Part shown: positions 17,504 through 26,855 of the stretch, in pieces
Position numbering within the stretch: position 1 is the first letter of the stretch
Layout of the letters: each line of letters starts with the position of its first letter
NCBI GenBank assembly: GCA_025362735.1
Contig: JANYFL010000036.1
Coordinates: forward strand, 23,159-87,158
Direction of reading: 5' to 3'
Source: Betaproteobacteria bacterium
GTDB taxonomy: Bacteria; Pseudomonadota; Gammaproteobacteria; Burkholderiales; Burkholderiaceae_D
Length of the DNA: 64,000 nt
The notes under the pieces: model-generated
Databases searched by the model: none
The model's input: only the letters and a program-made list of their open reading frames with translations
Told to the model about the DNA's origin: nothing
Program-made: the position numbers and the translations under genes

Positions 17504-18688
17504 ATGACGACCGCTCTCATCTGCTTGCATTTGGTCAGACGAATTCATAATCACAAAAAGTCGAGTTCGCAAAAACTGCTCATGATTAACTGGCTGTCCG
17601 ACTTCAGACGCAACCGCCCCAGTAAAAATGTGGTTCACATTGATGAGCACAGTTCAGCTCGGCGGCACCAGGTCAGTTTGGCTTTGCTTAAGGCCACGAC
17701 TGATCTGATTAATGTTGAAGACGAAATGGCCATGCTCCAATGCCTGTGTGAATGTATTGCTGCTTGCTCACCGCGAATCCGGCTGACCTGGGCCTGGATC
17801 GGGTCGACCGATTCAGAAGTGATTCGTCCCTGTGTTGCTGCCGGATCGGCCAAGGCTTACGCGCACAATTTTGAAATTCATCGTAACTGGTTGACGGCTC
17901 GTGGCCCGGCTTTTCAGGCGCTGATGAATGGCGAGCCTGATCTGTATTCGATGACCTGGTTGAGCCGCTTGTTGTTCAAACCCTGGAACAGCCAGGAGGG
18001 CCAAAGCTTCGAAGTGGCGGCCGCTTTGCCGATCAAAATGCCGGATCCGAGTCGTCGCGGTTTGATCGTGATGTATGCAGATGAACCCGATTATTTCGAG
18101 AAACTGGAAATTGAGCCTTTCATGGCTTGTTTGCGCTTGTGTGAGACGGCGCTGAAGCAGATGGATAAAAACAAGCTGCTCAGAATTCAGGCGATGACGG
18201 ATCCGCTTACCGGGCTACTCAACCGTCGTGCCATGTCGGAGCAAATGGTGCAGGCGATATCCATGGCGCGGCGTCAGGGCGGAACCTTCAGCGTCATCAT
18301 GTGCGATCTGGATCATTTCAAACGTGTCAACGATACCTGGGGGCATGAAATTGGCGATCAGATCATTGTTCAGTTGACCCAGTTGGTGCGGCAATCGCTA
18401 CGGCAAGAAGATCAGTTTGCGCGCCTGGGTGGCGAGGAATTTCTTTGTCTGTTGCCTCAGACCGACCAGGATTCGGCCTACGCCGTTGCAGAAAAATTGC
18501 GTCTGATGATCGCTTTGACGCCGCTCAATATCAATGGACAGCATATTTTCATGACCGCCAGTTTTGGAGTGGCAGGCTATCGTAATTTGCCCGGTGAGCC
18601 CGACGATATCGCACGCCAAATGCTGGCACGTGCCGATGCCGCTCTATATCTCTCCAAGGATAACGGACGCAACCGGATTAGTGCCTGA
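17504..18688 (+). CDS. Diguanylate cyclase with N-terminal GAF-like sensor
   Basis: A 394-residue protein that should make cyclic di-GMP from two GTP. The GGDEF domain spans about 225-394 with the active-site GGEEF at 309-313 and the GTP-binding DLDHFKRVNDTWGH. A product-inhibition I-site RQED lies at 300-303, exactly five residues before GGEEF. Residues 55-220 look like a GAF-type sensor domain (LLKATTDLINVEDEMAMLQCLCECIAACSP...). There is no membrane helix, so it is cytoplasmic. I chose the ATG at 17504 because GAGG lies about ten bases upstream; an ATG at 17582 is possible. The full GGEEF motif suggests an active enzyme under feedback control. The ligand is unknown. Confidence 0.9.
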   Translation: MTTALICLHLVRRIHNHKKSSSQKLLMINWLSDFRRNRPSKNVVHIDEHSSARRHQVSLALLKATTDLINVEDEMAMLQCLCECIAACSPRIRLTWAWIGSTDSEVIRPCVAAGSAKAYAHNFEIHRNWLTARGPAFQALMNGEPDLYSMTWLSRLLFKPWNSQEGQSFEVAAALPIKMPDPSRRGLIVMYADEPDYFEKLEIEPFMACLRLCETALKQMDKNKLLRIQAMTDPLTGLLNRRAMSEQMVQAISMARRQGGTFSVIMCDLDHFKRVNDTWGHEIGDQIIVQLTQLVRQSLRQEDQFARLGGEEFLCLLPQTDQDSAYAVAEKLRLMIALTPLNINGQHIFMTASFGVAGYRNLPGEPDDIARQMLARADAALYLSKDNGRNRISA

Positions 18689-18714
18689 AGTCCCGTTGTC
18701 CGAAAGGTTGTCCC

Positions 18715-19656
18715 GTGTCGACTTATTTTTATTCTCATCCCGATTGTTTGGCCCACGAAATGGGTCATGGTCATCCTGAATGTCCCGAACGGCTGCTCGC
18801 GATTGAGAGCCAACTCCAGGGAAGCGAATGGGATCACCGGATCGTGCGCAAAGAGCCCCCTCTGGCTGAAGATGTAGACGTGCTTCGTGTACATCCGCAG
18901 TCTTACCTGGATCGTTTGCATGCCGCGGTACCCGCTCGTGGTTATGCCGCGCTCGATCCCGATACCTGTTTGAATCCATCAAGTTTGCGCGCCGCGTATC
19001 GCGCCGCAGGTGCTGCCGTTGCTGCGACTGATGCAGTCATCAGCGGTGAAGCGACGAATGCGTTTTGTGGCACCCGTCCCCCGGGGCATCACGCGCGCAT
19101 TGATACCTCGATGGGTTTTTGTATTTTCAATAATGTGGGCATTGCGGTGCGGCATGCGCTTGAAGTACATGGGCTCGAACGCGTTGCCATCGTTGATTTC
19201 GACGTCCATCATGGCAACGGCACCGAAGAGATTTTTGCTGGCGATGATCAGGTCTTGATGGTGGGGAGTTTTCAGCATCCGTTTTATCCTTATTCCGGAA
19301 CCCGGAATAGGGCCTCCAACATGATCAATGTTCCTCTCCCTGCAGGCGCCGATGGTCAGGTCATGCGCGAGGCGGCAGAACAAATATGGTTGCCAGCGCT
19401 GGAAGCTTTTCAACCCCAGATGATTTTCATCTCGGCTGGATTTGACGCTCACGAGGACGATCCTCTCGGCCAGATGTGCTGGGCCGATGAGGATTACCAT
19501 TGGTTGACGCAGCGCATCATGGAAGTCGCACAACGTCATGCTCGAGGACGCATCGTCAGTTGTCTGGAAGGGGGGTACGATCTTGCTGCGCTGGCGCGGA
19601 GCGTGGCGGCTCATCTGGACGGACTGACGGGAGACTCGTCAACACACCCTGATTAA
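18715..19656 (+). CDS. Histone-deacetylase family amidohydrolase
   Basis: A 313-residue zinc-dependent deacetylase-fold protein, of the type annotated as acetoin utilisation or acetylpolyamine amidohydrolase in bacteria. The motifs are complete: RPPGHHA at 121-127, zinc ligands D163 and H165 in DFDVHHGNG and D244 in SAGFDAHEDDPLG, and LEGGYD near the end. The start is GTG at 18715, giving MSTYFYSHPDCLAHEMGHGHPE, the family N-terminus. It follows the diguanylate cyclase by 26 bases on the same strand and may be co-transcribed. The substrate is not determinable: acetyl-lysine, acetylpolyamine or another amide. Confidence 0.92.
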   Translation: MSTYFYSHPDCLAHEMGHGHPECPERLLAIESQLQGSEWDHRIVRKEPPLAEDVDVLRVHPQSYLDRLHAAVPARGYAALDPDTCLNPSSLRAAYRAAGAAVAATDAVISGEATNAFCGTRPPGHHARIDTSMGFCIFNNVGIAVRHALEVHGLERVAIVDFDVHHGNGTEEIFAGDDQVLMVGSFQHPFYPYSGTRNRASNMINVPLPAGADGQVMREAAEQIWLPALEAFQPQMIFISAGFDAHEDDPLGQMCWADEDYHWLTQRIMEVAQRHARGRIVSCLEGGYDLAALARSVAAHLDGLTGDSSTHPD

Positions 19657-19706
19657 TCGCTATACGGGCAAATTTTAAAAAAGAAAACAGTTTTAACGAC
19701 AAGCTT

Positions 19707-19712
19707 TATAAT
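19707..19712 (+). promoter_or_regulatory. Possible -10 box for the etf operon
   Basis: A consensus TATAAT lies 54 bases upstream of the etfB ATG in an AT-rich stretch (19665-19715). No good -35 hexamer is seen at 16-18 bp, so the promoter call is tentative. Confidence 0.4.
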
Positions 19713-19766
19713 CTTGCGGCCAAGCCGTGGTAAGACAAAGTGACCTTCTTAGAAAAAGAAAATCCT

Positions 19767-20516
19767 ATGAAAATTCTAGTACCGGTAAAACGCGTGGTTG
19801 ACTACAACGTCAAGGTCCGCGTCAAGAGTGACAAGAGTGGTGTAGACATCGCCAACGTCAAGATGTCGATGAATCCCTTTGATGAAATCGCGATTGAAGA
19901 AGCGGTCCGGCTGAAAGAAGCCGGTGTCGCAACTGAAGTCGTGGCAGTGACCTGCGGTGTGACCCAATGCCAGGAAACATTGCGTACTGCCCTGGCGATT
20001 GGTGCTGACCGCGGCATTCTGGTCGAGAGCAGTGAAGAGCTTCAGCCGCTGGCAGTGGCCAAGCTCCTCAAGGCGCTGGTCGACAAGGAACAACCGCAAT
20101 TAATCATTCTTGGCAAACAGGCCATTGACGATGATTGCAACCAGACCGGCCAGATGCTTGCTGCGCTGACCGGTTTGCCACAGGCCACGTTTGCTTCCAA
20201 GGTTGTGGTTGCCGACGGTAAGGCCACCGTGACGCGCGAAGTCGATGGTGGTCTCGAAACCATCGCGCTGACTCTGCCTGCGGTCATCACGACGGATCTG
20301 CGCCTGAATGAGCCACGTTATGTGACGCTGCCCAATATCATGAAGGCGAAGAAAAAGCCGATCGAAACGGTCAAGCCTGCCGATCTTGGTGTTGAAGTGG
20401 CCGCGCGACTGAAAACCATCAAAGTTGTTGAACCCTCTGTGCGCAAGGCGGGGATCAAGGTGCCGGATGTTGCCGCGCTGGTCGAAAAACTAAAAAATGA
20501 AGCGAAGGTGATTTGA
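19767..20516 (+). CDS. etfB: Electron transfer flavoprotein subunit beta
   Basis: The AMP-binding subunit of ETF, which takes electrons from acyl-CoA dehydrogenases and passes them to the quinone pool through ETF dehydrogenase. The 249-residue protein from the ATG at 19767 ([20 protein letters not shown]) has exactly the usual length. The family motif [46 protein letters not shown] region is intact. A GTG at 19740 opens the frame further but is not needed. It is followed one base later by etfA and then by an acyl-CoA dehydrogenase, so the three genes form a functional unit in fatty-acid or related oxidation. Confidence 0.97.
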   Translation: MKILVPVKRVVDYNVKVRVKSDKSGVDIANVKMSMNPFDEIAIEEAVRLKEAGVATEVVAVTCGVTQCQETLRTALAIGADRGILVESSEELQPLAVAKLLKALVDKEQPQLIILGKQAIDDDCNQTGQMLAALTGLPQATFASKVVVADGKATVTREVDGGLETIALTLPAVITTDLRLNEPRYVTLPNIMKAKKKPIETVKPADLGVEVAARLKTIKVVEPSVRKAGIKVPDVAALVEKLKNEAKVI

Positions 20517-20517
20517 C

Positions 20518-21453
20518 ATGAGCAACCTCGTTATAGCTGAACACGACAACGCGACCCTCAAAGGGTCCACGCTTAACACCATTGCTGCGGCTGCCAAGAT
20601 TGGCGGTGACATTCACGTCCTGGTCGCTGGCTCGAATGCGCAAGCAGTAGCCGCTGCCGCTGGCCAGGCTGCCGGTGTCAGCAAGGTTTTTCTTGCAGAC
20701 GGAGCGGCTTTTGCCGATGGTCTCGCAGAAAACGTTACTGAACAGATTCTGGTCGTCGCCAAGAACTACAGTCATATTCTTTTCCCCGCCACAGCGTACG
20801 GCAAGAACATTGCTCCGCGTCTCGCGGCCAAGCTGGATGTGGCCCAGATTTCTGACATCACCAGCGTCGAATCGGCCGATACTTTTACGCGCCCGATCTA
20901 TGCCGGTAACGCGATAGCGACCGTTCAATCGAGCGATGCCATCAAGGTCATCACGGTTCGTACAACCGGCTTTGATGCGGTGGCAGCGACCGGTGGATCA
21001 GGCAGTGTCGAGAACTTGAGCGCCACCGCCGATTCGGGCAAGTCCGTTTTCGTCAGTCGCGAGATTGCCAAACTGGATCGGCCCGAACTGACTGCCGCCA
21101 AAGTCATTGTTTCCGGTGGACGGGGTGTGGGCAGTGGTGAGAATTATCACAAGGTGCTGGAACCTTTGGCTGACAAACTCAATGCCGCATTGGGTGCTTC
21201 ACGCGCCGCAGTCGATGCAGGCTTTGCTCCGAACGATTATCAAGTCGGCCAGACCGGCAAGATTGTCGCGCCTCAGCTTTACATTGCCGTCGGTATTTCT
21301 GGGGCGATCCAGCATTTGGCCGGGATGAAAGACAGCAAGGTCATTGTTGCCATCAACAAGGACGCCGAAGCGCCGATCTTCGCTGTGGCGGACTATGGCA
21401 TCGTCGGTGATCTGAATGAGATCGTGCCACAATTAGTCGCCGCGCTCGGATAG
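20518..21453 (+). CDS. etfA: Electron transfer flavoprotein subunit alpha
   Basis: The FAD-binding subunit of ETF. The 311-residue protein has an N-terminal Rossmann-like domain and the C-terminal FAD domain with [13 protein letters not shown], a [30 protein letters not shown] region and [20 protein letters not shown], all conserved in the family. It starts one base after the etfB stop (TGACATG), so the subunits are translationally linked. Confidence 0.97.
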   Translation: MSNLVIAEHDNATLKGSTLNTIAAAAKIGGDIHVLVAGSNAQAVAAAAGQAAGVSKVFLADGAAFADGLAENVTEQILVVAKNYSHILFPATAYGKNIAPRLAAKLDVAQISDITSVESADTFTRPIYAGNAIATVQSSDAIKVITVRTTGFDAVAATGGSGSVENLSATADSGKSVFVSREIAKLDRPELTAAKVIVSGGRGVGSGENYHKVLEPLADKLNAALGASRAAVDAGFAPNDYQVGQTGKIVAPQLYIAVGISGAIQHLAGMKDSKVIVAINKDAEAPIFAVADYGIVGDLNEIVPQLVAALG

Positions 21454-21477
21454 CAAACATCATCCGACGCAAAGGTG

Positions 21478-21515
21478 CAGAGGCCGCAGAGTGAATCTTC
21501 CTCTGCGGCCTCTGC
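21478..21515. repeat. Inverted repeat between etfA and acyl-CoA dehydrogenase
   Basis: GCAGAGGCCGCAGAG at 21478-21492 pairs exactly with CTCTGCGGCCTCTGC at 21501-21515, with an 8-base loop. It resembles the CAGAG-type repeat at 24490-24619. It could reduce read-through from etfA into the acyl-CoA dehydrogenase gene or protect the etf mRNA 3' end; it lacks the T-run of a classic terminator. Confidence 0.85.
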
Positions 21516-21548
21516 GTTTCTGCGTTAATCGTTTTTAAGGGAACCGTC

Positions 21549-23351
21549 ATGAGTTACATCGCACCGATCAAAGACATGCTGTTTGTCATGAACGAACTGG
21601 GCGGGCTGGCCGGGATCAATGCCTTGCCGGGTCTGGAGGATGCAACCCCGGACACGGCACAGGCGGTGCTCGAAGAAAAGGCGAAATTCGTACAGGATGT
21701 GATCGCACCCTTGAATCGGTCTGGCGATGTGGAGCCCTCCTATTGGGAGAACGGCCATGTCGTCACAAGCAAGGGATTCAAAGAGGCGTTCAAGCAATTT
21801 GGCGCCGATGGCTGGCAGGGCGTGCAGCATCCGGTGGACTTCGGTGGCCAGGGTTTACCGAAGCTGATTGCCACACCGTGCTTTGAAATGATGAACGCGG
21901 CGAATATTTCGTTTGCCTTGTGTCCGATGCTCACCGATGGCGCAATCGAAGCCTTGATGACCGTTGGCTCCGAGGAGCAGAAGCAGACGTATCTGCCTCA
22001 TCTGATTTCCGGACAATGGACCGGGACGATGAATCTGACCGAGCCGCAGGCCGGGTCCGATCTGGCCCAGGTGCGCAGCATGGCAACGCCACAGCCGGAT
22101 GGCACTTACCGCATCAGCGGTCAGAAGATTTTCATCACTTATGGCGAACACGATATGGCCGAGAACATCGTCCATCTGGTGCTCGCGCGCATTCCCGGCG
22201 CGCCGGAAGGCGTAAAAGGAATTTCGCTGTTCATCGTTCCAAAATTTCTGGTCAATGCCGATGGATCGGTCGGCAAACGCAATGATGTCTACTGCGCTTC
22301 GATTGAACACAAGCTCGGTATCAAGGCCAGCCCTACAGCCATTTTGATTTTTGGCGACAACAAGGGTGAAATGGGCGCGGGTGCTATCGGCAGTTTGATC
22401 GGCGCGGAGAATCGCGGACTCGAAGCCATGTTCATCATGATGAACGCAGCGCGCTTTGCCGTTGGCACGCAAGGCATTGGCGTGGCGGATCGCGCGTATC
22501 AGAAGGCGGTCGCCTATGCCAAAGATCGTGTGCAGAGTCGCGCAGTCGAGGGCTCGCCGGGCCCGGTGGCCATCATCGAACATCCCGATGTGCGCCGTAT
22601 GTTGATGCGCATGCGTTCCCAAACCGAGGCCGCGCGTGCATTGGCTTATGTCACTGCTGCGTCATTTGATCGTGCGCATCATCATGCGGATGCCGAGATG
22701 CGCAAAAAGAATCAGGCGTTTTACGAATTCATGGTGCCCATCGTCAAAGGCTGGTGTACCGAGATGTCGATTGATGTGGCCTCGGATGGCGTTCAGGTGC
22801 ACGGCGGCATGGGCTACATCGAAGAGACCGGCGCGGCTCAGTATTATCGCGACGCGCGCATTCTGACGATTTATGAAGGGACAACGGCGATCCAGGCGAA
22901 TGATTTGATTGGTCGCAAGACCGTGCGCGATGGTGGTGCAGTCGCGAGGGTTCTCATTGAACATTTGCGCGCAGATCAAAAGAACCTTGCGCAAGGATCA
23001 GCTGATTGCATTGAAATCGGACAGAAACTTGGTGCTGCTGCTCAGGCGATGGAAGAGGTCGTCAATTTTGTGTTGGCGAATTCCAAAACGGATGTCAGGG
23101 CAGTCTTTGCGGGATCGGTGATCTATCTCAAACTCGCCGGCATCACGCTCGGTGGCTGGCAGATGGCCCGTGCAGCCATGATTGCCGAAAAACATTTACA
23201 GGCGAACGATCCAGATCCTGAATTCTGGCGCGCCAAAATTGCGACGGCTCGCTTTTTTTCCGACCATTTCTTGAGTCAAGTGCCGGGACTAAGCCATAGC
23301 ATTATTCATGGCGCATCGGGGACCTTGGCGCTTTCGACGGAACAGTTCTGA
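21549..23351 (+). CDS. Acyl-CoA dehydrogenase, 600-residue form
   Basis: A flavoenzyme that introduces a 2,3 double bond into acyl-CoA and reduces ETF. At 600 residues it is of the longer type, with an N-terminal helical extension (MSYIAPIKDMLFVMNELGGL) and an extra C-terminal domain from about residue 470. Visible motifs are TEPQAGSDLAQVRS (FAD/substrate region), YGEHDMAENIVHLVLARI, VQVHGGMGYIEETGAAQYYRDARI and the catalytic-glutamate loop IYEGTTAIQANDL. The chain length of the substrate cannot be read from sequence. It lies directly downstream of etfBA on the same strand, its presumed electron acceptor. Confidence 0.94.
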   Translation: MSYIAPIKDMLFVMNELGGLAGINALPGLEDATPDTAQAVLEEKAKFVQDVIAPLNRSGDVEPSYWENGHVVTSKGFKEAFKQFGADGWQGVQHPVDFGGQGLPKLIATPCFEMMNAANISFALCPMLTDGAIEALMTVGSEEQKQTYLPHLISGQWTGTMNLTEPQAGSDLAQVRSMATPQPDGTYRISGQKIFITYGEHDMAENIVHLVLARIPGAPEGVKGISLFIVPKFLVNADGSVGKRNDVYCASIEHKLGIKASPTAILIFGDNKGEMGAGAIGSLIGAENRGLEAMFIMMNAARFAVGTQGIGVADRAYQKAVAYAKDRVQSRAVEGSPGPVAIIEHPDVRRMLMRMRSQTEAARALAYVTAASFDRAHHHADAEMRKKNQAFYEFMVPIVKGWCTEMSIDVASDGVQVHGGMGYIEETGAAQYYRDARILTIYEGTTAIQANDLIGRKTVRDGGAVARVLIEHLRADQKNLAQGSADCIEIGQKLGAAAQAMEEVVNFVLANSKTDVRAVFAGSVIYLKLAGITLGGWQMARAAMIAEKHLQANDPDPEFWRAKIATARFFSDHFLSQVPGLSHSIIHGASGTLALSTEQF

Positions 23352-23368
23352 ACTCATTCAACGATGAA

Positions 23369-24157
23369 TCAAAACTTCATTGAAACGCCGGTGGTCAATA
23401 GCGTGTCGTAGTTCTTGTCGCCCGGCAAAACGTTTTTTCGATACTTGTGAATCAGGCTCACTTGCAAGGCTAATGGCCCGATGAGTTTGCTGCTCAGACT
23501 GGACTGGAAGATGTAATGCCCACCGCGGTTGCTCGTCATTTCCGGGTAGTAAGCTATCGACTGTTTGAAGACGGCATTCTCACTCAGGTTGTAAGTAAGA
23601 TCATTACCAACGAGCAGTTCTACGCCATGCGTGTCTTCGCGCAAGAAATTGTTTTCATAAATTTGCGCTGCGCCCGAGTAAAGATTCAGCTTCAGGTTTG
23701 GGGTTTCATAAAATCGATAACCGGCACCCGCAGCATAAGTCTGCCGCAAAGACAGATCGGCAAACTTGTCCCGCTCATAATTGGCTTCACCAAACCCGAA
23801 CCATTCGGTGCTCAGGTTTTTTTCATAGCGCCCGCTCACAAGAAAGTTGTCCGCAGTTTCGGTTCCATTGCTACGCGCGCGTATCGCAATGCCATTCATC
23901 ACAATCCGGTTCGCTAACGTGGTCCGGGTTGCGTCGCCATTCATCGAAACCTGAGACGAATCCGTATTGCCTCGTGAAAAGGTGGCGCCCAGTCCCAGCG
24001 AACCGGTCCATTCACCGTCACCATCCAGTGGTTTCAATTCAGGAAGCTTTACTGTGGGGACATTGGATGCTGCTTGTACTGGAGAGAGAACTGCTGAGAG
24101 TGATGACAACAAAAAAATCGCGCAAAGCGGTCGAGAAAAACGTCCAATCTTTTTCAT
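23369..24157 (-). CDS. DUF481 outer-membrane beta-barrel protein
   Basis: A 262-residue protein with a signal peptide at about 1-29 (LCAIFLLSSLSAVLSPVQAA). A beta-rich body follows, starting DGEWTGSLGLGATFSRGNTDS, the typical DUF481 opening. Alternating hydrophobic strands and the final aromatic residue (TTGVSMKF) indicate an outer-membrane barrel. DUF481 proteins are of unknown function. It is convergent with the acyl-CoA dehydrogenase gene, whose stop is 17 bases away. Confidence 0.87.
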   Translation of the reverse strand: MKKIGRFSRPLCAIFLLSSLSAVLSPVQAASNVPTVKLPELKPLDGDGEWTGSLGLGATFSRGNTDSSQVSMNGDATRTTLANRIVMNGIAIRARSNGTETADNFLVSGRYEKNLSTEWFGFGEANYERDKFADLSLRQTYAAGAGYRFYETPNLKLNLYSGAAQIYENNFLREDTHGVELLVGNDLTYNLSENAVFKQSIAYYPEMTSNRGGHYIFQSSLSSKLIGPLALQVSLIHKYRKNVLPGDKNYDTLLTTGVSMKF

Positions 24158-24489
24158 GGGGACTTTCTATATGGAGATATAAAAACGACCCTGAGATAAG
24201 AAGGAAGTTCCGTGTCTGACGCACTGCGAGCTTGGCGCTGACAGTAGAGCAGGAGCAACGCGCGCACCTATGGTTCAAGACACTTAATGCACTTGTTTTG
24301 CGGCCCTTTGTGGAAAGGCCAGGAACAGGGTGAATGTACCGCCACTGGTTTCAGGCGGTGTGGTGACAGCGATTCTGATGGCTCGAAAAATAAAACTGAT
24401 TTCGGAAACATCGCTCAAGGCTTGATGTGGCTTATTGCACATCTCGCTTTTTCCTCAATGCCACAATCAGCCTTGAGCATTTCATTCAA
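24158..24489. other. Non-coding stretch upstream of the DUF481 gene
   Basis: I see no supportable gene here. The first 100 bases presumably carry the promoter of the DUF481 gene, but no clear hexamers are recognisable. The rest precedes the repeat at 24490-24619. Confidence 0.5.
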
Positions 24490-24619
24490 AACCAAAAATC
24501 TTGACACAGAGAACACAGAGACCATCAAGGACACAGAGAAAAGAAAGAGCGGGGAGTATCGAAGAAATCTCTGTGTTCCTCCGCGACCTCTGTGTCTCTG
24601 TGTTGAGAGGTTTTTGGTT
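24490..24619. repeat. 130-bp imperfect inverted repeat (ACACAGAG type)
   Basis: The outer arms AACCAAAAATC (24490-24500) and GGTTTTTGGTT (24609-24619) pair with one mismatch. Inside, several ACACAGAG units on the left face CTCTGTGT units on the right. It ends five bases from the metallo-hydrolase stop codon, so it may serve as that gene's 3' hairpin. It looks like the intergenic CAGAG repeats found in many betaproteobacteria. Confidence 0.8.
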
Positions 24620-24623
24620 TTTG

Positions 24624-26105
24624 CTAATTCGTGATGGGTTCCATCGCATCCTTCACGAACTGATCATAAGAAACGATCTTGCCGTGTAGCGGCACGACGC
24701 GATCAATTTTCAGATTGCGCTTCTTGAGATCTTCCAGAAAGTATCCTGCAAACCGCTTGGGTGCATTACCGGGGGTGTAGATATCGACTTCCATAAGAAT
24801 GCGCGCGGTCGGCAAGTAGGCGACGAGCATTGACCTGGAATGTTCGCTGTCCATCGGATACAGATGCATGCTCATCTTGCCGTCGGTGATGACCTTGTCT
24901 TCGCTCACCGTTTCGATCTTGAGTGGTTTTGGATTTTGGCTCAGCGCATCAGGAACGACGGTGTGTGGACGCTCCGCGATTTCTGCATAGAACGCTGCAT
25001 TGGCCTGATGCGTGACGATGGTCAGGTCTTCGGAGATGGCAGCGCGAAGACCACCGGAGTGGTCGAAGTGATGATGCGTGTTGATCACTTTGGTTAGCGG
25101 TTTGTTGGGGCGCAGTTCACGTACCTTGGCAATCACCGCCAGCGTGCGCGCGTCATTCAGTGGCGCTTCAATGAGTTCCAGATGATCCTTGAATTCAACC
25201 AGCACACTGTGATGCGTGCCGCCGCTCAGAAACCAGATCCCTTTCGCCAGTTCTTCCACCGTCACAGTCGGGGGTGGTGGAGTGGCACTCGCCGGTGCGG
25301 CGTCTGCGGGCGTTGTGACCGCAGGTGCCGCAAGATCGCCCGTGACGGCGTCAAGGGTTTGTCCCGATACACGTATGGCAGACGTCGTGAAGTCGTCGGT
25401 CTTGCTCGTCAGCCGGGCCGGTAGTTTCAGGCCACCCACATCCCGATAATCAGCGAATTGCGTATTGACGGCGATATCACCCAGGACGGCGTTGTCGGCC
25501 AGCGTGCTCACTTTGCTGGGTAGCTTGGTCTTGTTGTCGACAACCAGAGTGAAGGTCAGGCCATCGGCGGTGGCGACATCAATCAGCGACAGGTTACCCT
25601 GGGTACGCGGGTTGGTCAGTGTGGCCTTAGGGTCCAGTGCGGCGCGCAACGCGATGATGGGATGCTGCAAAAAATCAGTGCGTCGCTCGTTCACCACTGC
25701 CGTTGTGACATGCGTCACCGTACCGTTCGCAGCGATGTTGTAGCCGACAGTGCCATCAATCCCACTGGCCTGTTTCTGTGGCAGCGGACCCTGGAAATAA
25801 GTGAAATTCGGCTTGCGCGTCAATTCGGTTCGCACGCGGCCGGTTCCAAGATCAATCGTGCGTTTATAGCTGGTCACCGTGAAGGTCTCGCCAGATGCTC
25901 CGGGCAGCAAGTCTTGCCCCAGGTTGTACTGCGTCCCGTCGCCCTCGATCACGAGCGACTTCAACGCCAGGATGCGCGCACTGCCACCCATTGCGGCAGC
26001 GGCATCCTTCACAATTTGCTGAGCTGATGCCAAGCCCGAAAGTGCGGCCAATAAGAAACTCAGCACAAGTGCTAAAAGCGGAGTGAGAATTTTTTTGGTC
26101 GTCAT
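24624..26105 (-). CDS. Secreted metallo-beta-lactamase-fold hydrolase with N-terminal extension
   Basis: A 493-residue exported protein. Residues 1-27 are a signal peptide ending GLASAQQ. About 28-270 form a beta-rich domain without a recognised family (AAAAMGGSARILALKSLVIEGDGTQYN...). The C-terminal 200 residues are a metallo-beta-lactamase fold with the zinc motif NTHHHFDHSGG and later ligands around THQANA and YPMDSEHSRSMLVAYLP. The ATG at 26105 has AGGAG about eight bases upstream; the frame is open to 26231 but the extra residues look non-native. The substrate is unknown; the extra N-terminal domain resembles lipoprotein-sorting-type sheets. A 130-bp inverted repeat follows the stop. Confidence 0.83.
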   Translation of the reverse strand: MTTKKILTPLLALVLSFLLAALSGLASAQQIVKDAAAAMGGSARILALKSLVIEGDGTQYNLGQDLLPGASGETFTVTSYKRTIDLGTGRVRTELTRKPNFTYFQGPLPQKQASGIDGTVGYNIAANGTVTHVTTAVVNERRTDFLQHPIIALRAALDPKATLTNPRTQGNLSLIDVATADGLTFTLVVDNKTKLPSKVSTLADNAVLGDIAVNTQFADYRDVGGLKLPARLTSKTDDFTTSAIRVSGQTLDAVTGDLAAPAVTTPADAAPASATPPPPTVTVEELAKGIWFLSGGTHHSVLVEFKDHLELIEAPLNDARTLAVIAKVRELRPNKPLTKVINTHHHFDHSGGLRAAISEDLTIVTHQANAAFYAEIAERPHTVVPDALSQNPKPLKIETVSEDKVITDGKMSMHLYPMDSEHSRSMLVAYLPTARILMEVDIYTPGNAPKRFAGYFLEDLKKRNLKIDRVVPLHGKIVSYDQFVKDAMEPITN

Positions 26106-26199
26106 ACTGGGTCTCCTAGTGGGTACTAAGCTTTGTGTTGTGGGGCCTTTGAGCCCGGCCCTTTGAATCATCCTTTGAGTCACTTTCTGGTACCGATTG

Positions 26200-26640
26200 C
26201 TATGCCTGCTCTTGATGCTTGAGAAACTCAATGGCCTGCTCCTTTGCGTCTGTTGACGCGGTCGGATGGGAAAGCGTTCTTCTTAAAAGGGCGAGCCAAT
26301 TGGTTCTGTCTTTCGAGGTGCCATTGAGGATTCTGTTGATCATCCATACAGAAAGTGAGGTCGGCTTACGAAGAAGCGACTCTTTCAAAAGGCGTTCATA
26401 GCCTGGCAGAGCTTCAAGTGTGTGAACCAAAGGTCCTGGCGAACCGAGGTCGCATCCGTCTAGACGCTCCATTGTCTCAAACAAGATAGACATTGCTGCC
26501 TCAGAATTCGAAAACGCATCAAGTTCGTCGCAGTAACGACTCAGACGTTCGGGGCCACTTGCGTCGATACGCGAGTAGTCAAAGTCCACAAACGACAATG
26601 CCTCGAAATCGAATTTGACCTGGTCAAGCGTTCGAATCAT
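26200..26640 (-). CDS. Hypothetical protein, possibly immunity-like
   Basis: A 146-residue soluble, acidic, helical protein (MIRTLDQVKFDFEALSFVDFDYSRID...). The central segment GSPGPLVHTLEALPGYERLLKESLLRKPTSLSVWMINRILN reminds me of small helical immunity proteins associated with contact-dependent or polymorphic toxins, but I cannot assign a family. No toxin gene is adjacent. It lies upstream of the metallo-hydrolase on the same strand. The upstream 26641-26855 stretch is unusually AT-rich and holds a loose inverted repeat (26733-26743 with 26784-26796). Confidence 0.6.
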   Translation of the reverse strand: MIRTLDQVKFDFEALSFVDFDYSRIDASGPERLSRYCDELDAFSNSEAAMSILFETMERLDGCDLGSPGPLVHTLEALPGYERLLKESLLRKPTSLSVWMINRILNGTSKDRTNWLALLRRTLSHPTASTDAKEQAIEFLKHQEQA

Positions 26641-26855
26641 GAGGCATAACGTAAAGTAAATTTCCTATTTGAAGCAATATTTTGCGTAAGGTCGAATCTA
26701 AATCGGTTTTTGGGCATGTCATTTCCCTATTATTAATGACTTTAGCGTTTTGAATACTTTCTAATGAAAAATATAAAAGCATCAAAGTGTCATTAAAGAT
26801 TCTTCATATTTGACCGCAGCAGTTACGGATGCGCAAGCTCCATTGAGAATGCAAT

